Part shown: positions 20,900-30,381 of the stretch, piece after piece
Position numbering within the stretch: the stretch's first letter is position 1
How the letters are laid out: each line of letters begins with the position of its first letter
Origin: Tribonema minus
Lineage: Eukaryota; Sar; Xanthophyceae; Tribonematales; Tribonemataceae
NCBI GenBank assembly: GCA_017506865.1
Contig: JAFCMP010000112.1
Coordinates: 682,001 to 746,000, forward strand
DNA length: 64,000 nucleotides
Direction of reading: 5' to 3'
Program-made: the position numbers and the translations under genes
The notes under the pieces: generated by a model
Told to the model about the DNA's origin: nothing
The model's input: only the letters and a program-made list of their open reading frames with translations
Databases searched by the model: none

Positions 20900-21000
20900 A
20901 ATCTTTAGTCCCGAATCGTTAGTCCCGAATCTTTAGTCCCGAATCGTTAGTCCTGAATCGTTAGTCCCGAATCTTTAGTCCCCATCTTTAGTCCTGAATC
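20900..21000. repeat. Tandem 15-bp repeats (TTAGTCCCGAATCKT type)
   Basis: About seven units alternate GAATCTTTAGTCCC and GAATCGTTAGTCCC with small changes. They are located just upstream of the recombinase gene pair. GAATCTTT is the same octamer found near other virus-like genes. Confidence 0.8.
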
Positions 21001-21034
21001 CACGGAGTTCAAATTTGAAGTTTTGAGCCTACGC

Positions 21035-21205
21035 ACCTCTTGACGAATCTTTTGAGCTGCATCATATCTTCCATAGCCCCCAAGTCGTTTCGGTGAGCGT
21101 GCATGGGTCGCTTGATTTTCGCAGTGTGCAAAATATGCACCCGACAGATCCTTGAGGAGGGTGAATTGAATGTGAGGGCGTCACCCCCAAAAGAGTTCGT
21201 GCAAC
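21035..21205 (-). repeat. Diverged unit of the 205-bp satellite family
   Basis: The order of landmarks matches the minus-orientation satellite: CTTGACGAATCTTTTG, then a TATCTTCCATAG block, GATTTTCGCA, TGTGCAAAATAT, GAGGGTGAA. The sequence between them has diverged. It is a single isolated copy between two genes. Confidence 0.6.
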
Positions 21206-21400
21206 TGTGAAAGCGTCTGCGCATCATGTTGGCAGATCGTGGATGGCGAGTAGTTGGCAATGGACAAGCACAGTGCAGCACCACGCAACATCATGATGAA
21301 AACTCTCCCCTGTTCGACTTGAATGCATGTGTATTATTACACGTCGCTTGTGCGCGACAACTATGTCGCGCGTTATGCGCGCGCACTACACTACGCAATA

Positions 21401-22021
21401 TCACATTGCTTTCACGCTCAATATGGCGACGTCCATGGCGCGACCGATCCCCAAGCACGCCGCCTCGTCCGCCATCTCATTCAGGCTCCCATTCTTGGTG
21501 AGTCGCCCCACTGGCTTGCCGCAGGTCGGGCAGACGGTCTTGCCGACGATGCAGGCGCCGCAGAAGGTGTGCCCGCACTCACACGAGTGTGCATCTCGGA
21601 GGTAGTCACGGCACAGCCTGCACTTGAGTACGCGGTGGAGGAGCGAAACCGTGCGCATGCCTTGGCACAGGTGCACCTGGCATGTACGCTTGCGGCACTT
21701 CTTTGAGTGTACCTGCATGTGATGGGCAGAAGGGCGTACGGAGCAAAATTAGCGGGTGGTGTGACATCACATGCTGCAACACCCCCAATGGTAGTGCACA
21801 CCCATGGCATCACTCACCATCACGAGGATCATTAGTCGCTTGCACCTGCTGCACCCTCTGTGTTTGCAGCCGGAGTGGTGACTGAAGAGCTCCTGCATCT
21901 TACGGCAGTTTTTGAAAGGGCACTCCGGTGCGGTGCACGCGCTGGCGTGAGCCAGGAGGGTCATATGTATGTCCATCATCCTGTCAATCTCCTCGATGGT
22001 CAGCTGCGGCCGCTCCCTCAT
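21401..22021 (-). CDS. TAZ-type plus RING-type zinc-finger protein, two exons
   Basis: Exon 1 is 21818-22021 (ATG at 22021) and exon 2 is 21401-21712. The 105-bp intron begins GTGAGT and ends ATGCAG, phase 0. Together they give ~171 residues. Exon 1 ends with the first part of a TAZ finger (Cys-Thr-Ala-Pro-Glu-Cys...Asn-Cys-Arg-Lys-Met and His...Cys-Lys...Cys-Lys-Arg-Leu). Exon 2 opens with its last zinc site (His-Ser-Lys-Lys-Cys-Arg...Cys...Cys) and continues with a RING-like C-x2-C...C-x-H-x2-C-x2-C...C-x2-C motif. TAZ domains bind transcription activators in CBP/p300, and RING domains usually recruit E2 ubiquitin enzymes. A small ubiquitin-ligase adaptor is the best guess. Splicing restores the TAZ finger, which supports the model. 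Confidence 0.75.
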
Positions 22022-22324
22022 TTTTTTTACACAGTTAAATTGTGTGATTGTGTATGTGACCCGGCGGAGATCAGTTTTAGTTATATTCTCACTGCTCGAA
22101 ATGCCGCGGGAATATAACAACTTCAACCAGCCCGCGTAACCGCTGTACCCGCCCAACGACTCTGTTCACAATTTCCGAAGGGTGGCCAGCAATTACAGCA
22201 CCCTCCGAAGGGTGGCCATCAGCTACACCACCCTCCTCTACTCCTCAAGACACTCCGGGGTTCTGGTCCCGTTGGACATCTCAGGGGGATATCGCGTGTG
22301 CCTCCTTCAGCGCACTTCACCCTC

Positions 22325-22976
22325 CTCAACGATTCACGGACTGAATATTTTGCGCACTTGCGAAAATCTGGCGAGCGCCGTACCCTGGCCGTTTTGCCAT
22401 TGAGCTATAGAAACTATTTTGGGCCAAAGATTCGTGAACGGCGCGCGCAAAGTTTGTGTCATCAGCGCGTGTTGTAGAGACCCTTTCAGGGGGAGAGCAC
22501 ATTTCTGCCCCTAAACACACTTCACCCTCCATACCAACAAGTTGGACCAATATTTTGTGCACTTGCGAAAATCTGGCGAGCGCCGTACCCTGGCCGTTTT
22601 GTGTCTGAGCTATAGAAACTATTTTGGGCCAAAAGATTCGTGAACGGCGCACACTGTTGTGTCTTCAGCGCTTGTTTAACTGATCATTTCAGGGGGGCAC
22701 CTCAAATGTGTGTTTCGGCGCACTTCACCCTCCATACCAAAAACTGGTGCCAATATTTTGTGCACTTGCGAAAATCTGGCGAGCGCCGTACCCTGGCCGT
22801 TTTGACATTGAGCTATGGAAACTATTTTGGGCCAAAAGATTCGTCAACGGCGCGCACAAAGTTGTGCCGTCAGCACATATTGTAGTGATCATCTCAGGGG
22901 AGAGCACAATTCTGTCCACGAAACATACTTCGCTCTCTTCTGTCAGAAATTGAACCAATATTTTGTGCACATGAAA
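22325..22976 (+). repeat. 205-bp satellite family, three units
   Basis: The core GGCGAGCGCCGTACCCTGG occurs near 22370, 22575 and 22780. Each is followed by GAGCTATAGAAACTATTTTG (or TATGG) and AAAGATTCGT. The array is interrupted at ~22975 by the 68-bp minisatellite, inside a unit right after AATATTTTGTGCAC. Confidence 0.9.
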
Positions 22977-24200
22977 CGCTCAAACATTACAATGCCCCTC
23001 AATCAAACAGCCTCAAACACCCGAAACGCCCCTCAAATGCTCTCGAAACTGTACCTATAACGCCCCTCGGTCAAACAGCCTCAAATGCCCAAAACGCCCA
23101 AATGCCCGAAACACCGTGCAAACGCTCCTTAAATGCCCGAGTATTTACAACGCCCCTCAATCAAACAGCCTCAAACACCCGAAACGCCCCCAAATGCTCT
23201 CCAAACTGTACCTATAACGCCCCTCGGTCAAACAGCCTCAAATGCCCAAAACGCCCAATGCCCGAAACACCCCGCAAACGCTCCTTAAATGCCCGAGTAC
23301 TTACAACGCCCCTCAATCAAACTCCCGAAACGCCCCGCAAACGCTCTCAAATGCTCCTCGAACAGTACCTTCAACTCCCCTCAATCAAACAGCCTCAAAC
23401 ACCCGAAACACCCCGCAAACGCTCCTCAACAGTACGTACAGCGCCCTCACTCAAACAGCCTCAGCGCCCGAAACGCCCCGCAAACGCTCCTCAAACAGTA
23501 CCTTCAACTCCCCTCAATCAAACAGCCTCAAACACCCGAAACGCCCCGCAAACGCTCCTCAAACAGTACATACAGCGCCCTCACTCAAACAGCCTCAGCG
23601 CCCGAAACGCCCCACAAACGCTCCTCAAACAGTACTTACAAAGCCCCTCAATCAAACAGCCTCAAACACCCAAAACGCCCCTCAAATGCTCTCCAAACTG
23701 TACATACAGCGCCCTCACTCAAACAGCCTCAGCGCCCGAAACGCCCCGCAAACGCTCCTTAAACAGTACTTACAAAGCCCCTCAATCAAACAGCCTCAAA
23801 CACCCGAAACGCCCCTCAAATGCTCTCCAAACTGTACATACAGGGCCCTCACTCAAACAGCCTCAAACACCCGAAACGCCCCTCAAATGCTCTCCAAACT
23901 GTACATACAGCGCCCTCACTCAAACAGCCTCAAATGCCCGAAACGCCCCGCAACGCTCCTCAAACAGTACCTACAACGCCCCTCAATCAAACACCCGAAA
24001 CGGCCGGCAAACGCTCCTCAAACAGTACCTACAACGCCCCTCAATCAAACACCCGAAACGGCCGGCAAACGCTCCTCAAACAGTACCTACAACGCCCCTC
24101 AATCAAACAGCCTCAACTGCCCGAAACACCCCTTCAACACCGCTCAAACGAGCCTCAAATGCGCCTCCACGCTCCTTAAACACCCCTCCCTCAACATTCA
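22977..24200 (+). repeat. Minisatellite of ~68-bp units nested in the satellite
   Basis: About 18 imperfect copies carry CCCCTCAATCAAACAGCCTC, AAACGCCCCGCAAACGCTCC and TCAAACAGTACCTACAACG in order. Because 68 is not a multiple of 3, all frames stay open by chance over long stretches with Asn/Pro/Ser-rich text. I do not consider these frames genes. Confidence 0.92.
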
Positions 24201-24224
24201 GTTAACCTGGATATCTCTACATGG

Positions 24225-25682
24225 TCTTCATCAATATCTCGTCCTTCATACCAAACACTTGAGCCAATATTTTGTGCACTTGCGAAAATCTGGCGAGCGG
24301 CGTACCCTGGCCGTTTTGAGTCTGAGCTATGTAAACTATTTTGGGCCAAAAGATTCGTGAACGGCGCGCGCACAGTTGTGCCAGCAGCTCATGTTGTTGT
24401 GACCCTTACAGGGGGAGAGCATAATTCTGTCACCAAACACACTTCACCCTCCACACCACAAACTTGGACCAATATTTTGTGCACTTGCGAAAATCTGGCG
24501 AGCGCCGTACCCTGGCCGTTTTCAGTCTGAGCTATAGAAACTATTTTGGGCCAAAAGATTCGTGAACGGCGCGCGCACAGTTGTGCCATCAGCGCATGTT
24601 GAAGTGTGCATTGCAGGAGGAGAGCATATGCGTGTGTTCTAACGCATTTCACCCTCCATACCACGAACTTGGACCAATATTCTGTGCACTTGCGAATCTG
24701 GCGAGCGCCGTGGGGAGAGCATAATTTTGTCACCAAACACACTTCACCCTCCATACCAAATACTTGAGCCAATATTTTGTGCACTTGCGAAAATCTGGCG
24801 AGCGCCGTACCCTGGCCGTTTTGACTCTGAGCTATAGAAACTATTTTGAGCCAAAAGATTTGTCAATGGCGCGCACACGTTGCGTCAGCAGCACATGTTG
24901 AAGTGATGATCTCAGGGGGAGAGCATTTGTGTAAGCCCACACACACTTCGCCCTCCATACCAACAAGTTGGACCAATATTTTGTGCACTTGCGAAAATCT
25001 GGCGAGCGCCGTACCCTGGCCGTTTTGAGTCTGAGCTATAGAAACTATTTTGGGCCAAAGTTTCGTGAAAGGTGCGCACAGTTGTGCCATCAGTGCATGT
25101 TGTAGTGATCATCTCAGGGGGAGAGCATATGTGTGCACTCAAATGCATTCCACCCTCCTCTCCAGAAAAGTTGACCAATATTTTGCGCACTTGCGAAAAT
25201 CTGGCGAGCGCCGTACCCTGGCCGTTTTGACTCTGAGCTGTAGAAACTATTTTGAGCCAAAAGATTCTTCAACGGCGCGCACACGTTGCGTCAGCAGCAC
25301 ATGTTGAAGTGATGATCTCAGGGGGAAAGCATTTGTGTGACCCCACATACACTTCACCCTCCATATCAAACACTTGGACCAATATTTTGCACACTTGCGA
25401 AAATCTGGCGAGCGCCGTACCCTGGCCGTTTTGACATTGAGCTATAGAAACTATTTTGGGCCAAAAGATTCGTCGGCGCGCGCACAGTTGTGCCATCAGG
25501 GCGTGTTGTAGTGTGCATTTCAGGGGGAGAGCACATGTGTGCACTCAAATGCATTTCACCCTCCTCTGTCAGAAAGGCAACCAATATGTTGTGCACTTGC
25601 GAAAATCTGGCGAGCGCCGTACCCTGGCCGTTTTGAGTCTGAGCTATAGAAACTATTTTGGGCCAAAAGATTCGTGAACGGT
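24225..25682 (+). repeat. 205-bp satellite family, seven full units and one truncated
   Basis: Cores lie near 24290, 24495, 24800, 25005, 25210, 25410 and 25610, with a unit cut short near 24700. Similarity stops at 25682 just after AAAGATTCGTGAACGG. Confidence 0.92.
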
Positions 25683-26181
25683 GATTTTGGAAGCCCATCT
25701 GTGGACAAACTTCAAGAACTAGTACAAGTTGTGACTTAGGCCAGCCAGGATCAAACACAGTTGTTTAGCCCCTGCTTTCAGTCGTTTTTGCAGCAAACAC
25801 CACCAGTAGCTCATACCAGACAGCTGGCCTGAGCGCTAGGCGGGGCGGGAGGGCGAGGGGGGCACAAGCTGTGACAGGTGGTTCGGTTGCGAAGCCTTAC
25901 ACGCGTCAGACGTACTTCAAGTTCAAGGATGTGTAAACGCCGTGCATCGTTGGAGCAATCAACGGGGCCTGGCACTATGGCAGGCGTCTTTTGCAGCGCA
26001 AGCCTTGAGTGTTGCCACGCGTTGTGACACAGGCAATTTTGTCAGGCTTGTCGGCTGACAAACTGTCACACGTTTCTGCAGAAACGGCATGCTTGTTTCT
26101 AATGTTGAAGTCGAAGTTGTATATTATGTCCTGGACCGCATGGGCTGCGCGCACGATAAATCGGGCTTGCAATAACTAAAT
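25683..26181. other. 3' flank of R2-like element B; no gene recognised
   Basis: This ~500 bp lies between the satellite and the stop of the reverse transcriptase gene. It probably includes the 3' untranslated region of element B. I find no polyA tail, terminal repeat or target duplication that would set the border. Confidence 0.4.
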
Positions 26182-29100
26182 CTACGGAGGAGCCGGCGGT
26201 TCGGCGCTGGCCGGCGAGGGCCGCGGCACTTGCAACAGTGCGATGCGGCGGTAAGCGCTGACGTCGCCATCAGGGGCAATGACTGCGTTCCAGTTGTCGA
26301 TCACGACACGTGTGAGCGCGCGCTGTAGCGCGAGGGAGGTGCGGCGGCGCCAGAAGGCAACGCGCTGCGCGAGATTGTAGCTGCCCTGCGAGCTCTGCTC
26401 GGCGAGTGCGTGTAGCAGCGCTTGGGTGTCGCGTGACATAGCGCCGAAGTGGTCAAAGGCTGCGGAAAATAGGGTGTGTGTAGTGGGGTCCAGGGCCCCT
26501 GAGACTACGTATGTGTCTATCTTTTCCTGCGAAGCCGATTCAAGCACGCGCTGCACATCGCGCGCGCCCCCCTGAGCCTGACGGAGGCGGGAGGGGCATG
26601 AGCTGTCACGTATGGTGACGTCTATGCAACAAGCTACTTCAAAGCCGCCGCGCAGTTTAGTGCACCGGCCTGCTGCTACCGCGTCGGCGCTCGGCTGCAC
26701 TTTAGGGACTGGAAGGCAGACCTGGTTGCTGCCAAAGACGATGTCCATGAACTTGTTGAACCCGTGGCGCGCCGCGTAGCGGCGGAAGGGGGCAAGGGTG
26801 TCCCGGTCGAGACCGCGGAGGTGGGCCACCTGCTTGAGCAGCTGAAAGAGCGCGTCTGCGAGCAAGTTGTGTCGCGTGACGTTAAGCCCTTGTGTGCAGC
26901 GGCGCAGGTGGGCACCCGAGTCCACTGGTCTATGGCACTTGGGGCACCGCGCCGCAGCGGGGGCGGGGCGCTCCACGCCCAGGTGGCGCCGCAGCGTCTC
27001 GCGGAATTCCGGCGGGGACATGGTCTCCGCTGGGTCAGTGCTTGGCAATTGCGCCAAGAAACCCATGGCCCCCTTAGAGGCGCCGCTGCGCCACGCCGCG
27101 ACTGCTTCCAACGCATTTGCTGCTTCAAGCCGACGCAGCTGCGTGGCGGCGAGCGCTGCGTCTAGCACCCGTGATAGCGCCGCTTGACGCCGCGGCAGCA
27201 CGGCGGCCGGCGGGGCCTGGGCAGAGCCTGGCTCGCGCGCCACCGCTGGCGCAGCAGCGCGGCGCGCGCCGGCGCGAGTCCGCATGCCCGGCCCCGCAGC
27301 TCCGCCTGCCCGTTGCAGCAGATCGCGCAGCGCCCGCCATGCGCCGTCGTCCTGGCGCCAGTCCTGGTACCAGACCGTGGGCAGGAGCAGTGCGAGGGCC
27401 GCTGCAGCCTCATCGCTGCCGCTGCGCAGCTGCTGCAGGCAGGTAGCTATCTGGGTGAAGGTGAAGCCATAGCGGGCATGCTCTAGGACGCGGCTGCGTG
27501 CCGCGACTGGAAATGCCGCCAGTGCCGGCCCCATGCACTCGAGGGAACGTGCAGCAAATGCGGCACATGCACGGGGCGCCGCGCCCAGCACGCCAAAGCC
27601 ACCACTCCCCAGCCGCAGATGCACGCGTACCTGCTGATGTGCTGGTAGCGTCACTGGGGCCTCGCCACCCCAGTCGGCGCCGCGTACCCATGCCACTGCC
27701 GCCGCCCACAGAGAGGGCGGCGCCGCCGCCGCCGAAACCGCCGGCGGGCCGCGGCAATCGTCACCCGCCGCCGGCGCGCGCTGGTGGGCCGGCGGCGTAA
27801 GACCCGCCGATGGCTCCTGCGCCAGCGCGGCCACGGCCGCTAGCGTGATGGCGTCGAAGCGCCGTAGCTCCTCGTGCGTGAGGGATGGCGCTGTATTGCG
27901 CGAGACATGCCCTGCGCGGGCGGGGACGGCAAGACGCAGAATGGAGAAGGCAGCCTGCACATCCTCCATCTGCACAAGCTCCGCAACCAGGCGGTCGGTG
28001 CCGGGGGCACGAAGGGTCGCCGCCACTTGCGCGCGCACGAAGCCCTCGGTGCCGACCGGCACCCCCATCAGCGTGATGCCGTCGTCACATACTGGTACGG
28101 GGACATTGGCGGCGGCAAAGACGGCGGCGGCGCGCTCGCGGGCGCCGCCTGAGGCCGGCACCACCGCCGCGCATTTCGTGACGTTGACCTGAATGTTGAG
28201 CTCGCTCAGCGCCTGTTGTATGAAGCAGAACGCGCGGCCAACGTGGTCGAGCACCGGCGCGTCACAGCTGGGCGTCATGATGGTGAGGTCATCGAGGTAG
28301 CCCGGAAGCGCCAGTTGCGGGAACTTGGCGCGGGCAGCCACCATGGTGCCGCGCAGTGCCAGCGCGAACAGCAGCGGCCCCAATGGGTCGCCCTGCTGCA
28401 CGCCCTGTTGGGAGAGGATGATGGCGGCGTCGGCGTGCCCATCTAGGCCAAATTGTAGCCAAGGGGCCCGGCCGGGGCCGTAGATGTGCTCGACGTAGCC
28501 GTACAGGCCAGGCAGATGCTCGGCCACCGCGGTGAGGACTGCCGAGCGCGACAGCGCGTTGAAGGCATTACTGCCGTCAATGGCAAGGAGCACGCCGCCG
28601 CACTCATGCGTGAGCTGCGCCATGAGCGCCACTCTCTCTGCGCCCCCCCGCGCGCCGACCCCAAACTGGCCAATTGGTTCCAGCAGCGCGGAGACGCGGT
28701 CCCGGGTGTCCGTGCAGAAGGTGCGGGCGAACAGGCGGCGGATGGTGTCGCCGCACGCGATGGGGCGCGCCTTCTCGCCCACAGCGCTGAGGCGCGCGGC
28801 CGCGTGAAGGCGCCAAAAGGGGGCGGGCAGCGCGGCGGGGGTGGAGTACACCGCGGTACCCAGCCACGCCAGCAGCTCAAGGAGCCAGTCAACCGTGCGC
28901 CCCGACGTGTGCGCCGTGTGCCGGACGCACTGCTGGAGGTGGGAGTTGCGCAGCCCAGAGGGACCGGCGGCCGAGCCAGGGTTGGCGGCGAGGATGGCCT
29001 CGCGTAGCCCGTCCGCCGTGAATGAAGCGCAGTTGAGTGGTGCCGGCGCCGCCAGCGCCGCCGCCGCCACCAAGCTGCGCGCCCGCGATGCCGCGGCATC

Positions 29101-30348
29101 CAGCTTCGCAGACGCATCGCCAGCTGGGTGTTTAGCCTGCAGTTTATGCAAGGTAGCAGAGTCGCGGGGGGCAGATGTGTCAGCACCCTCCGCCAGCAGC
29201 CGCGCGGCGCGCCCGACGCCGCCCGGCTGCCGCGCCGTCGCCGCCGCGCGTTCCCGCACTGCCGCCGCCGCCTCCGTCATAGACCTAGCGCGGCGCGTGC
29301 ACGCACGGGCGGCGCCGCGGCGGCAGAAGGCCAGCGCTGTGCGCGTGAGCAGGTCCAGGTCGCCTGCCACGAAGGCCGCAAAACGGTGCGCCCGCGGCAG
29401 GGAGCCGTCGGGTACAAGCAGCAGGCACGGCAGCAGATGCAGCAGCTTGCACCATGCACCGGCTGTGGCGGACGCCTGTGCCGCTGCCTCAACCCCGTGT
29501 GCCTGCGCTACCGCCGTCTGCGCTTCCCGGAGGCCCGCCAGCGTGGCCGTCAAGGCGGCTGTGAAGTCCGAGCGGTGCTCCAGGCGAATGCGGCGGCCGA
29601 CCACCAGTTGCTGCTGCAGAACATAGTCAAAGGAGAGGTCGTCAAGCGCTGCGCGCGCGGGCGAGAGCGGCGCCAGCGTCCAGAGCGGAAGCGCGCTGCG
29701 CCATGTTGGCCCTGCCGCAGCCACAGCGGCAGCTGCGCGGGCGCCGGGGCCGCGCGCGCCGCCGCTGGCTGTAGAGAGGGGGAGGATGGGGGGCAGAGGC
29801 GCGACGCGGGGCCCGTGTGGCCGCTGCGTTGCGGCCGCCCCCCGGGACTTGTACAGGTGGTCGCGCTGGTGCAATTTCGTGCGCACGCACCCTGGCTCGC
29901 CGCACGAGGCGCATGCGCAGAGTAGCAGCTCGGGTTCCACGGCGTAGTAGGTGCCCGCGCCGGCTCGGTGGAGAGTCAAACACTCATCGTCGACCGCCTG
30001 CATACGCGCGAGAAAGTCGGCAGGCACATTCGGATGCTCGCGGCGCTGGTGATCCGCCAGCGTCGTGGCGATGCGGCGCGCCAGCGCCAGCGACGCCGAC
30101 GTCTGCGCCGTGAGCGTGTTCGCCTCCCCGTTCCGGCGGAGGCGCGGTTTGGGCACTGGCACCCGAAAGAGGCAGCCAGTGTCATATAAAGGGCAGCGCG
30201 GATAGATGGCAGCTGTTGCAGGCTGAGCGGGCGCCTGCACTGCCTCAGGCTGCGCAGGGTCTATGCCCGCCGCGGCAGCCGCTGCTGCAGCAGCAGCTGC
30301 CGCAATGGCCGCCGGTGCGGCTCCCCCTGAAGTAGAGTCAGACATCAT
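26182..30348 (-). CDS. Reverse transcriptase with N-terminal zinc fingers and restriction-like endonuclease end (R2-like)
   Basis: 1,388 residues, ATG at 30348, no internal stop. The N terminus is poly-Ala; a Cys...Cys...His...His finger spans about 50-115 and a Cys-x-Cys-x2-Cys cluster is near 148-155. Reverse transcriptase lies at ~480-780: an early Ala-Ala-Gly-Pro-Ser-Gly-Leu-Arg motif, motif A Ala-Ile-Asp-Gly-Ser-Asn-Ala-Phe, motif B Gln-Gln-Gly-Asp-Pro-Leu-Gly-Pro and motif C Tyr-Leu-Asp-Asp-Leu. Near 1,125 comes Cys-x2-Cys...His...Cys and Arg-His-Asn. A nuclease-type region with Ala-Asp, Ile-Asp-Val-Thr and Lys follows, as in R2 elements. It would nick a target and reverse-transcribe element RNA from the nick. 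The unbroken length suggests it is recent. Confidence 0.88.
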   Translation of the reverse strand: MMSDSTSGGAAPAAIAAAAAAAAAAAAGIDPAQPEAVQAPAQPATAAIYPRCPLYDTGCLFRVPVPKPRLRRNGEANTLTAQTSASLALARRIATTLADHQRREHPNVPADFLARMQAVDDECLTLHRAGAGTYYAVEPELLLCACASCGEPGCVRTKLHQRDHLYKSRGAAATQRPHGPRVAPLPPILPLSTASGGARGPGARAAAAVAAAGPTWRSALPLWTLAPLSPARAALDDLSFDYVLQQQLVVGRRIRLEHRSDFTAALTATLAGLREAQTAVAQAHGVEAAAQASATAGAWCKLLHLLPCLLLVPDGSLPRAHRFAAFVAGDLDLLTRTALAFCRRGAARACTRRARSMTEAAAAVRERAAATARQPGGVGRAARLLAEGADTSAPRDSATLHKLQAKHPAGDASAKLDAAASRARSLVAAAALAAPAPLNCASFTADGLREAILAANPGSAAGPSGLRNSHLQQCVRHTAHTSGRTVDWLLELLAWLGTAVYSTPAALPAPFWRLHAAARLSAVGEKARPIACGDTIRRLFARTFCTDTRDRVSALLEPIGQFGVGARGGAERVALMAQLTHECGGVLLAIDGSNAFNALSRSAVLTAVAEHLPGLYGYVEHIYGPGRAPWLQFGLDGHADAAIILSQQGVQQGDPLGPLLFALALRGTMVAARAKFPQLALPGYLDDLTIMTPSCDAPVLDHVGRAFCFIQQALSELNIQVNVTKCAAVVPASGGARERAAAVFAAANVPVPVCDDGITLMGVPVGTEGFVRAQVAATLRAPGTDRLVAELVQMEDVQAAFSILRLAVPARAGHVSRNTAPSLTHEELRRFDAITLAAVAALAQEPSAGLTPPAHQRAPAAGDDCRGPPAVSAAAAPPSLWAAAVAWVRGADWGGEAPVTLPAHQQVRVHLRLGSGGFGVLGAAPRACAAFAARSLECMGPALAAFPVAARSRVLEHARYGFTFTQIATCLQQLRSGSDEAAAALALLLPTVWYQDWRQDDGAWRALRDLLQRAGGAAGPGMRTRAGARRAAAPAVAREPGSAQAPPAAVLPRRQAALSRVLDAALAATQLRRLEAANALEAVAAWRSGASKGAMGFLAQLPSTDPAETMSPPEFRETLRRHLGVERPAPAAARCPKCHRPVDSGAHLRRCTQGLNVTRHNLLADALFQLLKQVAHLRGLDRDTLAPFRRYAARHGFNKFMDIVFGSNQVCLPVPKVQPSADAVAAGRCTKLRGGFEVACCIDVTIRDSSCPSRLRQAQGGARDVQRVLESASQEKIDTYVVSGALDPTTHTLFSAAFDHFGAMSRDTQALLHALAEQSSQGSYNLAQRVAFWRRRTSLALQRALTRVVIDNWNAVIAPDGDVSAYRRIALLQVPRPSPASAEPPAPP

Positions 30349-30381
30349 TACGGTGGATGAGGGGAGCGCCGCACCGGCGGC

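Noticed and set aside
23102-24360. Several overlapping open frames of 100-370 codons in the 68-bp minisatellite
   Set aside because: The repeat length is not a multiple of 3 and the same text appears in all frames; there is no start context or domain. Explained by repeat composition.
22325-25682. CRISPR-like array
   Set aside because: Units are ~205 bp, tandem, diverged and without unique spacers of constant length; they are a satellite in a eukaryotic genome.
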